From: an uncultured Lachnospiraceae bacterium
GTDB taxonomy: Bacteria; Bacillota; Clostridia; Lachnospirales; Lachnospiraceae
DNA length: 56,674 nucleotides
Assembly (NCBI GenBank): GCA_902760415.1
Contig: CACWGK010000007.1
Location: 1 to 56,674, forward strand
Direction of reading: 5' to 3'
Numbering within the stretch: the first letter of the stretch is position 1; each line of letters starts with the position of its first letter. Of this stretch, positions 49,452 through 56,674 are shown one piece after another. The notes under the pieces were generated by a model. It was not told the origin of the DNA. It saw only the letters and a program-made list of their open reading frames with translations, and did no database searches. The position numbers and the translations under genes were made by a program.

Positions 49452-51620
49452 TTAGATAAACTCAAAATCTATGACTCGGTCTACTTTATCACAGCGTACA
49501 AGCTTCACATGACATTCATCACCAAGCTTCATAACCTTACCCGTTGTCTTACCTACCATTTCAAACTTATCTTCATAGTATGTATAATATTCATCCGTCA
49601 GATCAGCAACTCTTACGCCACCTTCTACGGTATTAGGAAGTTCCACAAATATAGTCTGATTCGTAAAACCAGAGATAACTCCCACAAATGTCTCTCCAAT
49701 ATGCTGCGACATATACTCAATCTGCTTCAGCTTTACAACATCACGTTCAGCATCAACCGCACGGCGTTCCTTCATAGAGTTATCCTCTGACACCTTCGGA
49801 AGAAGCTTCGAATAATGTTTGATACGTCCACCTGTAAGCTCACCGTGAAGATTCTCCTTTATAATCCTATGAATCTGAAGATCAGGATATCTTCTTATCG
49901 GAGAAGTAAAATGGCAATAATACTTACAAGCTAGTCCAAAGTGACCTATACATTCTGTCGAATATCTAGCCTGTTGCATCGAACGAAGTGTCATCTTCGT
50001 AAGCAGAGCCTCGTAAGGTTCATCCTTTATGGATTCCAAAAGCTTCTGATATTCCTTTGGATGTATCTTATCTCGACTAACCTTGAAATACTTCTTAAAA
50101 CTCCGCATCGCTTCTCTAAGAACGTCAACCTTCTCAGGAAGCGGAGTCTCATGTATTCTATATTCAAATGGGATATCTGCCCAGAAGTACTCCTCGGCGA
50201 CAGTCTCATTTGCCATAAGCATAAAATCTTCTATTATCTTGGTAGCGCAGTTTCTATCATAAGGATGGATATCTACAGGTACGCCTTCTTCATTTACGAT
50301 AATCTTAGTCTCTGCCACGTCAAAATCGATGGAACCTCTCTTCTCTCTGGCGGACCTTATGATCTCAGAAAGCTCGAGCATCAGACGGAACATAGGTACT
50401 AGGTAGTCATATCTCTTCATAAGAGCTTCGTAGCTTCTCGAAGGATCTTCTTCTACCACCTCTGGAGACGATGCCTCACCCGTAAGTATCGTTGCGACAT
50501 CTGTATAGTTCATGCGCTCATTAACATTTATGAGACCCTCTACTATCTCATGATTCACAACCTTACCGGTCTCATCAATATCCATCATGCATGACAGACA
50601 TAGCCTATCCACATCATGATTAAGCGAACAGATACCATTTGAAAGCTTATGAGGAAGCATTGGGATAACGCTGTCAACAAGGTAATTACTTGTACCACGC
50701 TTTAAAGCTTCCTTATCAAGTGGCGAGCCCTCGCGAACATAGTTTGATACATCAGCAATATGGACACCTAAATGATATAAACCATTTTCGAAGGACAGCG
50801 ATATAGCATCATCAAGATCCTTCGCATCTTCTCCATCTATAGTAACAGTATCGAGCTGACGGAAATCACGTCTGCCTACCTTTTCTTCTTCAGAAACCTC
50901 GTCTGGAATATCATTTAACTGATTCTCTACATCATCAGGAAACTCAACAGGGATTCCGTATGTTCTCACAACCTGAAGAATATCAGTTCTTGGATCATCC
51001 ACATGACCAAGCACCTCTGAAACATGACCTGTAGGCGACTTCTTATCATCACCAAAGTCTTCAAGAGTTACTATAACTACACTTCCAGAGACAGCATTTG
51101 ACGCGCTGTGCTTTGGAATATATATATCATCCGCAATCTTCTTATTGTTTGGGATTACAAAACCGTATCCTTCGCACTGCTGATATACACCGATAAGTTC
51201 CGAAGTATTTCTAGAAAGAATCCTTATGATTCTAGCTTCCTTTCTAGGGCCTCTGGAACCCTTTATAACGCTGATCAGAACCTTATCGCCATGAAATGCA
51301 TTTAGCGAATCCTTTGCAGATACAAAGAAATCCTCCTCATATCCCTCAACGGTTACAAAACCGAATCCGCGACGAGTACTGCTAAATGTACCAGTCAGCA
51401 TATCCTTCGGCGGAAGCATATAACGATTATTCTTCGTCTTAATAAGCAGCACATCATCGCACAGCTTATTTAAATAATCAAGAAATGCAGCTTTCTTCTC
51501 TTCTGTATCCACTTCATACATATAACAGAGTTCCTTGAACTTAAGAGGTCGATAATCGTTCTTCGACATCAGTTCTTTGAAGGACTCATATATTTCATTT
51601 TCTTTTTCTGTATATTCCAT
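49452..51620 (-). CDS. rnr: Ribonuclease R
   Basis: RNase R is a processive 3'-5' exonuclease active on structured RNA and part of trans-translation quality control. I start at the ATG at 51620, with GGGTGA upstream, giving 722 residues. Domains in order: an N-terminal helix-turn-helix (about 1-65), cold-shock domains (STRRGFGFVTVEGYEEDFFV), the RNB catalytic domain with the acidic DGEDAKDLDDAISL motif, and a C-terminal S1 domain (GVISGFTNQTIFVELPNTVEGGVRVADL). The basic tail seen in E. coli RNase R is absent. smpB follows 42 bases later. Confidence 0.96.
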   Translation of the reverse strand: MEYTEKENEIYESFKELMSKNDYRPLKFKELCYMYEVDTEEKKAAFLDYLNKLCDDVLLIKTKNNRYMLPPKDMLTGTFSSTRRGFGFVTVEGYEEDFFVSAKDSLNAFHGDKVLISVIKGSRGPRKEARIIRILSRNTSELIGVYQQCEGYGFVIPNNKKIADDIYIPKHSASNAVSGSVVIVTLEDFGDDKKSPTGHVSEVLGHVDDPRTDILQVVRTYGIPVEFPDDVENQLNDIPDEVSEEEKVGRRDFRQLDTVTIDGEDAKDLDDAISLSFENGLYHLGVHIADVSNYVREGSPLDKEALKRGTSNYLVDSVIPMLPHKLSNGICSLNHDVDRLCLSCMMDIDETGKVVNHEIVEGLINVNERMNYTDVATILTGEASSPEVVEEDPSRSYEALMKRYDYLVPMFRLMLELSEIIRSAREKRGSIDFDVAETKIIVNEEGVPVDIHPYDRNCATKIIEDFMLMANETVAEEYFWADIPFEYRIHETPLPEKVDVLREAMRSFKKYFKVSRDKIHPKEYQKLLESIKDEPYEALLTKMTLRSMQQARYSTECIGHFGLACKYYCHFTSPIRRYPDLQIHRIIKENLHGELTGGRIKHYSKLLPKVSEDNSMKERRAVDAERDVVKLKQIEYMSQHIGETFVGVISGFTNQTIFVELPNTVEGGVRVADLTDEYYTYYEDKFEMVGKTTGKVMKLGDECHVKLVRCDKVDRVIDFEFI

Positions 51621-51643
51621 AATAATCACCCATAATAACAAAA

Positions 51644-51670
51644 GGGGTGCCTACAAGAAGTAAGCACCCT
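51644..51670 (-). terminator. Terminator of secG
   Basis: GGGTGC and GCACCC arms pair around about 13 bases. On the minus strand CCTTTTGTT follows. It lies 28 bases after the secG stop and just before rnr, so rnr expression may rely on read-through. Confidence 0.75.
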
Positions 51671-51697
51671 CTTCATATCACAATCCAGTATATCAGC

Positions 51698-51931
51698 TTA
51701 TACCCACTTTGAACTAAGTAAAGCAGCTAATATAATAAACAAAGCTCCAAGAATTGCTGTTGCTCTCTGAATACGAGCTTCTCTTGAATGCTTCTTATTC
51801 TTTCCCCAGTAAGTATCAACAGCTCCTGTAAAACTACCTGTGAAGCCCTGTTCCTTACCCTCCTGGCTAAGAACTATAATTGCAAGTGCTACTGCAACAA
51901 CTATTAATGCTATAGTAAGTGCGATTTTCAT
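51698..51931 (-). CDS. secG: Protein translocase subunit SecG
   Basis: SecG is a small helper of the SecYEG channel. I start at the ATG at 51931, preceded by GGAGG; the product is 77 residues. Two membrane helices (about 3-22 and 57-74) flank a conserved loop with QEGKEQGFTGSFTGAVDTYWGKNKKHSREA. secG next to rnr, smpB and ssrA is the usual Firmicute order. It has its own promoter. Confidence 0.95.
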   Translation of the reverse strand: MKIALTIALIVVAVALAIIVLSQEGKEQGFTGSFTGAVDTYWGKNKKHSREARIQRATAILGALFIILAALLSSKWV

Positions 51932-51962
51932 AAGTTTCTCCTCCAAAAAATCATACTTAGTG

Positions 51963-51991
51963 ATAATAACATAGTAGTCATCATTATGCAA
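51963..51991 (-). promoter_or_regulatory. Promoter of secG
   Basis: TTGCAT (51991-51986) and TATTAT (51968-51963) are 17 bases apart, with TGT before the -10. Confidence 0.85.
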
Positions 51992-52031
51992 GTAGCTTTT
52001 TTAAATATTTTATAAACAAGAATTATATAAC

Positions 52032-52430
52032 TTATTTATTCTTAAGAATATCTCTAATTTCTGTAAGAAGTAACTCTTCCTTTGTTGGCTCAGCTTCCTT
52101 CTCTTCCTCAGCTTCTTCTTCCTTCTTACGAAGATTCATAAGCTTATTCATGCCCTTGAGCATAAGGAATAAAATTAATGCAACAATAATGAAGTTAACT
52201 ACTGCAGATACGAAATCTCCCCAAAGGATAGCATTTCCTTCTGGTCCTGGAAGAGGAATCTTTCCTCCAAACTCTGTACCACCAAAGATGCTAATTACTG
52301 GTGTAATGAAGTCATCTGTAAATGCTGTTACAATAGCTGTAAAAGCACCACCGATGATAACACCGATTGCCATGTCCATTACATTTCCCTTAAGGGCGAA
52401 CTCTTTAAACTCTTCTAGAAATTTCTTCAT
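52032..52430 (-). CDS. mscL: Large-conductance mechanosensitive channel MscL
   Basis: MscL opens under membrane tension to release solutes in hypo-osmotic shock. I start at the ATG at 52430, with GAAGGGAAGG upstream; the 132 residues begin MKKFLEEFKEFALKGNVMDMAIGVIIGGAFTAIV. That is the conserved amphipathic helix and pore-lining helix. The second membrane helix (FVSAVVNFIIVALILFLMLKG) and a charged Glu/Lys-rich cytoplasmic helix ending ELLLTEIRDILKNK follow. It has its own promoter. Confidence 0.97.
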   Translation of the reverse strand: MKKFLEEFKEFALKGNVMDMAIGVIIGGAFTAIVTAFTDDFITPVISIFGGTEFGGKIPLPGPEGNAILWGDFVSAVVNFIIVALILFLMLKGMNKLMNLRKKEEEAEEEKEAEPTKEELLLTEIRDILKNK

Positions 52431-52491
52431 ACTAAAACCTTCCCTTCTATATTGGATTTTGTGATTTTTTGTGCTTTCACACAACACAGTA

Positions 52492-52520
52492 AGTATAGCA
52501 ACTCACTTGGTAAAATGCAA
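52492..52520 (-). promoter_or_regulatory. Promoter of mscL
   Basis: TTGCAT (52520-52515) and TATACT (52497-52492) are 17 bases apart, with TGC before the -10. Confidence 0.85.
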
Positions 52521-52617
52521 TAATTGATTGTTACTCTCTCCATGTGTGCGGTATAATTATTTTATAGAATATCTACATGATAAGACATATCAAAAAAGCT
52601 AGATCAGAGGTGACTAA

Positions 52618-53041
52618 ATGATAAAAACATATTTCAAAAAAGCATGTATTATAGCCATGTGCATCAGTCTTCTTTTATCATCTACTTCTATAGTTCACGC
52701 CAAGGAAACTGGATGGGAAGAAAAGGATGGACGTTGGTATTACTACTACGCTGACGGGACTACTCCAGTTGGTGAGGTCACAATAGACGGAACCGGATAT
52801 ATATTTACAGCAGAAGGCTACATTCTCGATAAGAATGAAACATTAGATCTAATTGACAGTGCCCAGAGTGGTTACGGAGTTAAGCCAATCGGACCAACAG
52901 GTTCATGGGGGACTAAATTCAAAAGGCTGGTACTACATGGACACCAGCGGATGGTATCCAAAGGATGAATGGTCAAAAATCAATGGTACATGGTACTACT
53001 TCAACTCATCAGGTTACCTTACCATTACCTGGCCATACTAA
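52618..53041 (+). pseudogene. Secreted cell-wall-binding repeat protein, frameshifted at a run of five G
   Basis: The first frame starts at an ATG after GAGGTGA and encodes a signal peptide (about 1-28, ending VHA) followed by wall-binding-type repeats (GWEEKDGRWYYYYADGTTPV, EVTIDGTGYIFTAEGYILD). It ends early, at 52968. The next repeats ([34 protein letters not shown]) continue in another frame to the TAA at 53039-53041. Removing one G from the run at 52907-52911 joins both frames into one repeat protein of about 140 residues. A TATAAT at 52552-52557 could serve as the -10. It may be a true mutation, a phase-variable tract or a sequencing error. Confidence 0.78.
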
Positions 53042-53071
53042 AACTTTATAATAATTCTATTCCCAACATAA

Positions 53072-53102
53072 AAGGCGTGTCACTTAGTTAGTGACACGCC
53101 TT
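53072..53102 (-). terminator. Convergent terminator between the wall-binding gene and tpiA
   Basis: AAGGCGTGTCACT pairs perfectly with AGTGACACGCCTT around TAGTT. On the minus strand TTTTATG follows. Its position between converging genes lets it serve both. Confidence 0.9.
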
Positions 53103-53139
53103 ATTATCTGCCAGGGAGAACCGCCCCCGTTGGCCTTTT

Positions 53140-53886
53140 TTAGTAGTTAACGATCTTACCGAAGTCAGCCTTGAGTGAAGCTCCACCAACAAGACCACCA
53201 TCGATATCAGGCTGTGCAAAGAGCTCAGCTGCGTTACCAGCGTTAACTGAACCACCGTACTGAATACGTACAGCATCAGCTGTCGCTGCATCATAGATCT
53301 CAGCGATGCAATCTCTGATTCCCTTACATACTTCCTGAGCCTGCTCAGTTGTAGCAGTCTTACCAGTACCGATAGCCCAGATTGGCTCGTAAGCGATAAC
53401 CATGTTCTTTACATCATCAGCTGCAACGCCCTGAAGGTCTGACTTAATCTGAAGTCTGATCCAATCCATTGTTACGCCCATCTCTCTCTGCTCTAAGCTC
53501 TCGCCACAGCAAAGGATTGGTGTAAGACCAGCTTCGATAGCCTTCTTAACCTTCTTATTAAGTGTGCAGTCACACTCCTTGAAGTAATCTCTTCTCTCTG
53601 AATGACCGATGATAACATACTTAACACCAGCATCTACAAGCATCTCTGCTGAAATCTCGCCTGTGTAAGCACCCTTATCTTCGAAGTACATATTCTCAGC
53701 ACCAACTTCTACGTTAGTACCCTTTACAGCCTCAACAACAGGAACGATGTCGATAGCTGGAACACAGTAAACTACATCTACTGCATCATTTACTACAAGG
53801 TCCTTCAGCTCTGCAACAAGTGCTACAGCCTGTGAAGGAGTCATGTTCATCTTCCAGTTTCCTGCAATAATCTTCTTTCTTGCCAT
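53140..53886 (-). CDS. tpiA: Triose-phosphate isomerase
   Basis: TpiA interconverts dihydroxyacetone phosphate and glyceraldehyde 3-phosphate in glycolysis. The 248 residues include GNWKMN (Lys12), the catalytic [12 protein letters not shown] (His95) and [15 protein letters not shown] (Glu167, followed by flexible loop 6), and the phosphate loop [18 protein letters not shown] precedes the ATG. It starts 13 bases after pgk, so the two form one operon. Confidence 0.98.
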   Translation of the reverse strand: MARKKIIAGNWKMNMTPSQAVALVAELKDLVVNDAVDVVYCVPAIDIVPVVEAVKGTNVEVGAENMYFEDKGAYTGEISAEMLVDAGVKYVIIGHSERRDYFKECDCTLNKKVKKAIEAGLTPILCCGESLEQREMGVTMDWIRLQIKSDLQGVAADDVKNMVIAYEPIWAIGTGKTATTEQAQEVCKGIRDCIAEIYDAATADAVRIQYGGSVNAGNAAELFAQPDIDGGLVGGASLKADFGKIVNY

Positions 53887-53899
53887 TTCTATTCTCTCC

Positions 53900-55111
53900 T
53901 TATTTATCGTTAGCTGCTGCTACGCCTGGAAGCTCCTTACCCTCAAGGAACTCAAGTGATGCACCACCACCTGTTGAGATGTGGCTCATCTTGTCACCAA
54001 ATCCAAGCTGGTTACAAGCTGCTGCTGAATCACCACCACCGATGATTGTTGTAGCATCTGTCTCAGCAAGTGCCTGAGCTACTGCGATTGTACCTGCAGC
54101 AAGTGTTGGGTTCTCGAATACACCCATAGGTCCATTCCAAACAACTGTCTTAGCTGTCTTAGCAGCATCTGCGAAGAGTGCTCTCGTCTTCTCGCCGATA
54201 TCAAGACCTTCCTTGTCAGCTGGGATTGAATCTGAAGAAACTGTCTGAACTTCGATTGGTCCATCGATTGGATCAGGGAAACCATCAGCTACTACTGTAT
54301 CTACAGGAAGGAGAAGCTTCTTACCAAGTGAATCTGCCTTTGCAAGCATTTCCTTACAGTAATCAATCTTGCTATCATCAACGAGTGACTTACCAACTTC
54401 CTTACCCTGTGCCTTAAGGAATGTATATGCCATACCACCACCAATGATAAGTGTATCGCACTTCTCAAGAAGGTTTGAGATAACATTAAGCTTATCAGCA
54501 ACCTTAGCACCACCAAGGATAGCAACGAATGGACGTACTGGATTCTCTACTGCATTTCCAAGGAAATCGATTTCCTTCTGCATAAGGTATCCAACTACTG
54601 CTGTATCAACATACTTTGTAACACCAACATTTGAGCAGTGAGCTCTATGAGCTGTACCAAATGCATCATTTACAAATACGTCTGCAAGTGAAGCAAGATC
54701 CTTTGAGAATGCCTCACCATTCTTTGTCTCTTCTGCACGGAATCTTGTGTTCTCAAGAAGGATAACTTCGCCGTCGTTCATAGCATTTACAGCCTCAACA
54801 ACGTTTGGTCCAACTACTTCTGGATTTGGTACGAACTTAACTTCCTGTCCAAGAAGCTCTGAAAGACGAACTGCTACAGGAGCAAGTGTCTTTGTCTTTT
54901 TATCCTCTTCTGTCTTAACCTTTCCAAGGTGTGAGCAAAGGATGATCTTACCGCCATCAGCGATAAGCTTCTTGATTGTTGGGAGTGCAGCTACAAGTCT
55001 GTTCTCATCTGTGATCTTTCCGTCCTTAAGTGGTACGTTGAAGTCACATCTTACGAGTACGCGCTGTCCCTTTACGTTAATATCGTCAACTGATTTCTTA
55101 TTAAGTGACAT
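53900..55111 (-). CDS. pgk: Phosphoglycerate kinase
   Basis: Pgk makes ATP from 1,3-bisphosphoglycerate. The 403 residues have the N-terminal [39 protein letters not shown], the hinge region [27 protein letters not shown] and the C-terminal [46 protein letters not shown] precedes the ATG. It is 190 bases downstream of gap, beyond the gap terminator; its promoter is not obvious (a TATAAA lies about 40 bases before the start). Confidence 0.98.
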   Translation of the reverse strand: MSLNKKSVDDINVKGQRVLVRCDFNVPLKDGKITDENRLVAALPTIKKLIADGGKIILCSHLGKVKTEEDKKTKTLAPVAVRLSELLGQEVKFVPNPEVVGPNVVEAVNAMNDGEVILLENTRFRAEETKNGEAFSKDLASLADVFVNDAFGTAHRAHCSNVGVTKYVDTAVVGYLMQKEIDFLGNAVENPVRPFVAILGGAKVADKLNVISNLLEKCDTLIIGGGMAYTFLKAQGKEVGKSLVDDSKIDYCKEMLAKADSLGKKLLLPVDTVVADGFPDPIDGPIEVQTVSSDSIPADKEGLDIGEKTRALFADAAKTAKTVVWNGPMGVFENPTLAAGTIAVAQALAETDATTIIGGGDSAAACNQLGFGDKMSHISTGGGASLEFLEGKELPGVAAANDK

Positions 55112-55211
55112 TTTATTACCTCCTAGTAATTTTTTTCATTTGAGTATTTTATAGCCGATGAGCATAGCTCTCGACCTAATTTTCTGATTTATAATTTCTT
55201 AGAAGAAAAAA

Positions 55212-55241
55212 TGGGTCCGACTTCATATAAAGTCGGACCCA
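55212..55241 (-). terminator. Terminator of gap
   Basis: TGGGTCCGACTT pairs perfectly with AAGTCGGACCCA around a 6-base loop. On the minus strand TTTTTTC follows, about 60 bases after the gap stop. Confidence 0.92.
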
Positions 55242-55300
55242 ATTCTTAGGTCTTCTTAAAAAGCCGCTAGAATACTCGACTAATTATATAATCGACTCTA

Positions 55301-56338
55301 TTATGCAAGCTCTGCGAAGTACTTGATTGTTCTAACCATCTGTGATGTGTAAGAATTCTCATTATCATACCATGATACTACCTGAACCTCATAAAGGTCA
55401 TCAGCGATCTTAGATACCATAGTCTGTGTAGCATCGAAGAGTGAACCGAACTTCATACCGATAACGTCTGAAGATACGATTGGATCCTCGTTGTAACCGA
55501 AGCTCTCGCTTGCAGCAGCCTTCATTGCAGCATTGATGCCATCAACTGTTACGTCAGCACCCTTAACTACAGCTGTAAGGATTGTTGTTGAACCTGTTGG
55601 TACAGGAACTCTCTGAGCTGATCCGATAAGCTTTCCGTTAAGCTCTGGGATAACAAGACCGATAGCCTTTGCAGCACCTGTTGAGTTAGGTACGATGTTA
55701 GCGGCACCAGCTCTTGCTCTTCTAAGGTCACCCTTTCTGTGTGGTCCGTCAAGGATCATCTGATCACCTGTGTAAGCATGAATTGTGCTCATGATACCGC
55801 TCTGGATTGGAGCATAGTCGTTAAGTGCCTTAGCCATAGGTGCAAGACAGTTTGTTGTACATGAAGCAGCTGAGATGATCTGATCATCAGCTGTAAGTGT
55901 ATCATTGTTAACTGAGAATACGATTGTCTTAAGATCATTTCCAGCAGGAGCTGAGATAACAACCTTCTTAGCACCAGCATCGATATGAGCCTGTGACTTT
56001 TCCTTTGAGCAGTAGAAACCTGTACACTCAAGTACTACGTCTACACCGATCTTTCCCCATGGAAGTTCCTTAGCGTCTGCCTTAGCATAAATCTGAAGTG
56101 TCTTACCATCAACAGTAATTGTTCCAGCCTCATCATCAGCTGTAACTGTGTGAAGATTCTCACCGATCTTTCCAGCGTATCCGCCCTGTGCTGTATCATA
56201 CTTCAGAAGATGAGCAAGCATTGAAGGCTTTGTAAGATCGTTGATAGCAACTACCTCATATCCCTCAGCACCAAACATCTGTCTGAATGCAAGACGTCCG
56301 ATACGTCCAAATCCATTAATCGCTACTTTTACTGCCAT
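55301..56338 (-). CDS. gap: Glyceraldehyde-3-phosphate dehydrogenase, NAD-type
   Basis: GapA oxidises glyceraldehyde 3-phosphate with NAD and phosphate. The 345 residues show the Rossmann start [16 protein letters not shown], Asp34 in AINDLTKP (favours NAD over NADP), the catalytic [12 protein letters not shown] (Cys160), [10 protein letters not shown] (His) and [22 protein letters not shown] precedes the ATG. It has a strong promoter and a short GCCGG/CCGGC hairpin in its leader. Confidence 0.98.
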   Translation of the reverse strand: MAVKVAINGFGRIGRLAFRQMFGAEGYEVVAINDLTKPSMLAHLLKYDTAQGGYAGKIGENLHTVTADDEAGTITVDGKTLQIYAKADAKELPWGKIGVDVVLECTGFYCSKEKSQAHIDAGAKKVVISAPAGNDLKTIVFSVNNDTLTADDQIISAASCTTNCLAPMAKALNDYAPIQSGIMSTIHAYTGDQMILDGPHRKGDLRRARAGAANIVPNSTGAAKAIGLVIPELNGKLIGSAQRVPVPTGSTTILTAVVKGADVTVDGINAAMKAAASESFGYNEDPIVSSDVIGMKFGSLFDATQTMVSKIADDLYEVQVVSWYDNENSYTSQMVRTIKYFAELA

Positions 56339-56407
56339 TTTATAAATCCTCCTAAGAAAATATATTGATGAATGCCGGTAGCAGCCGGCTAAACATTCTG
56401 CCCTAAT

Positions 56408-56436
56408 ATAATACCTTCTTTGATTTGTTTTTTCAA
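56408..56436 (-). promoter_or_regulatory. Promoter of gap
   Basis: TTGAAA (56436-56431) and TATTAT (56413-56408) are 17 bases apart on the minus strand, 70 bases before the gap start. Confidence 0.82.
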
Positions 56437-56536
56437 CCCTGGATTTACCAATTAACCTAAAAACTAGTGGGTAATATCTAATTCAGTTTTCTGTAAAATG
56501 CTTATGTAAACTATTGCTTGCTTTTTCACTTGTCTT

Positions 56537-56674
56537 TCTGCCTTTCCTCTTTTATCTTGCTTGCTTTTGTTAGCTTCCGGCATACACTTATGCTTGTTTT
56601 GTTTGTTTCGTCTGCCTTTCATCTTTTATCTTGCTTGATTTTGTTTGCTTCTGGCATACATTTCTGCTTGTTCT
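56537..56674. repeat. 74-bp tandem repeat, at least 1.9 copies
   Basis: Copy one starts at 56537 (TCTGCCTTTC...) and copy two at 56611, with about 85 percent identity; the second is cut by the window end. Both hold CTTTTATCTTGCTTG and GGCATACA. The period is not a multiple of three and all frames hit stops, so it is not coding. A weaker half copy may precede 56537. Confidence 0.75.

Larger units (their letters stand above)
56339..56674. other. Gap leader and repeat-bearing intergenic DNA at the right edge
   Basis: About 336 bases without a gene. Next to gap are its leader hairpin (GCCGG/CCGGC, 56375-56391) and promoter. From about 56537 a T-rich tandem repeat of 74 bases begins and runs off the window. 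Confidence 0.7.

Noticed and set aside
53088-53294. 68-codon minus-strand frame over the end of tpiA
   Set aside because: Out of frame with tpiA, ends inside the convergent terminator, no ribosome site.
1-56674. CRISPR arrays, prophage, transposases, toxin-antitoxin or known defence systems
   Set aside because: No array of regular direct repeats with spacers, no integrase other than XerD, and no recognisable phage or defence genes; the window is a housekeeping region.

Overview
The window is chromosomal DNA of a low-GC, anaerobic Firmicute, most likely a fibrolytic gut or rumen Lachnospiraceae (Butyrivibrio, Pseudobutyrivibrio, Roseburia or Coprococcus type). That assignment is an inference. 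It rests on the biotin-dependent Na+ decarboxylase cluster, formate-tetrahydrofolate ligase, a GH94 phosphorylase, a membrane-anchored GH5 cellulase, and Bacillus/Clostridium synteny (rpmB-yloU-yloV-recG, recA-recX-rny, secG-rnr-smpB-ssrA, gap-pgk-tpiA). Nearly every gene lies on the minus strand. The exceptions are tmcAL and one frameshifted wall-binding gene. I see no prophage, transposase, CRISPR array, rRNA or tRNA.

Layout, read along the minus strand from high to low coordinates. Glycolysis is gap, then pgk-tpiA (56.3-53.1 kb). Next come mscL, secG, rnr, smpB, a small membrane protein and tmRNA (52.4-48.1 kb). Then a YprB-like exonuclease, divIVA, ruvAB, zapA, a U32 peptidase, a SEDS protein and a penicillin-binding protein (47.9-38.9 kb), covering recombination, division and wall synthesis. 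A Nudix hydrolase with a class B sortase, then rpmB, yloU, yloV, recG and a GH5 endoglucanase (38.8-30.9 kb). rsmD, coaD and a coiled-coil protein with a poly-Asp tail (30.8-28.9 kb). tmcAL on plus, diverging from recA-recX and rny (28.8-24.2 kb). A Nudix ADP-ribose hydrolase, xerD, aroC, rpsO, an aroE-aroK fusion, pnp, a GH94 phosphorylase and ftsK (24.1-11.6 kb). The one-carbon and translation run fhs-folD-rimO-pgsA (11.5-6.4 kb). A five-gene Na+-pump decarboxylase or transcarboxylase operon (6.2-0.5 kb), and a partial membrane protein at the left edge.

The genes are mostly core housekeeping, so the novelty is between them. There are two long palindromic elements inside operons (1972-2145 and 9590-9773). 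The pnp leader is a candidate three-way-junction RNA. The 3' end of tmRNA has an imperfect inverted copy next to it. Three terminators are built on the same AAATGAGTCA stem. Promoters abut or overlap the last codons of the upstream gene. Two genes have a -10 box only 6-8 bp from the start codon, suggesting leaderless mRNAs. Two wall-binding genes are broken, and a 74-bp tandem repeat runs off the right edge. The biochemical novelty is the operon that combines a CoA-carboxyltransferase, a pyruvate or oxaloacetate carboxyltransferase, one biotin carrier, a Na+-pump beta subunit and a lipoprotein version of the gamma subunit.

All coordinates, motifs and promoter spacings were read by eye. No database search or folding program was run.
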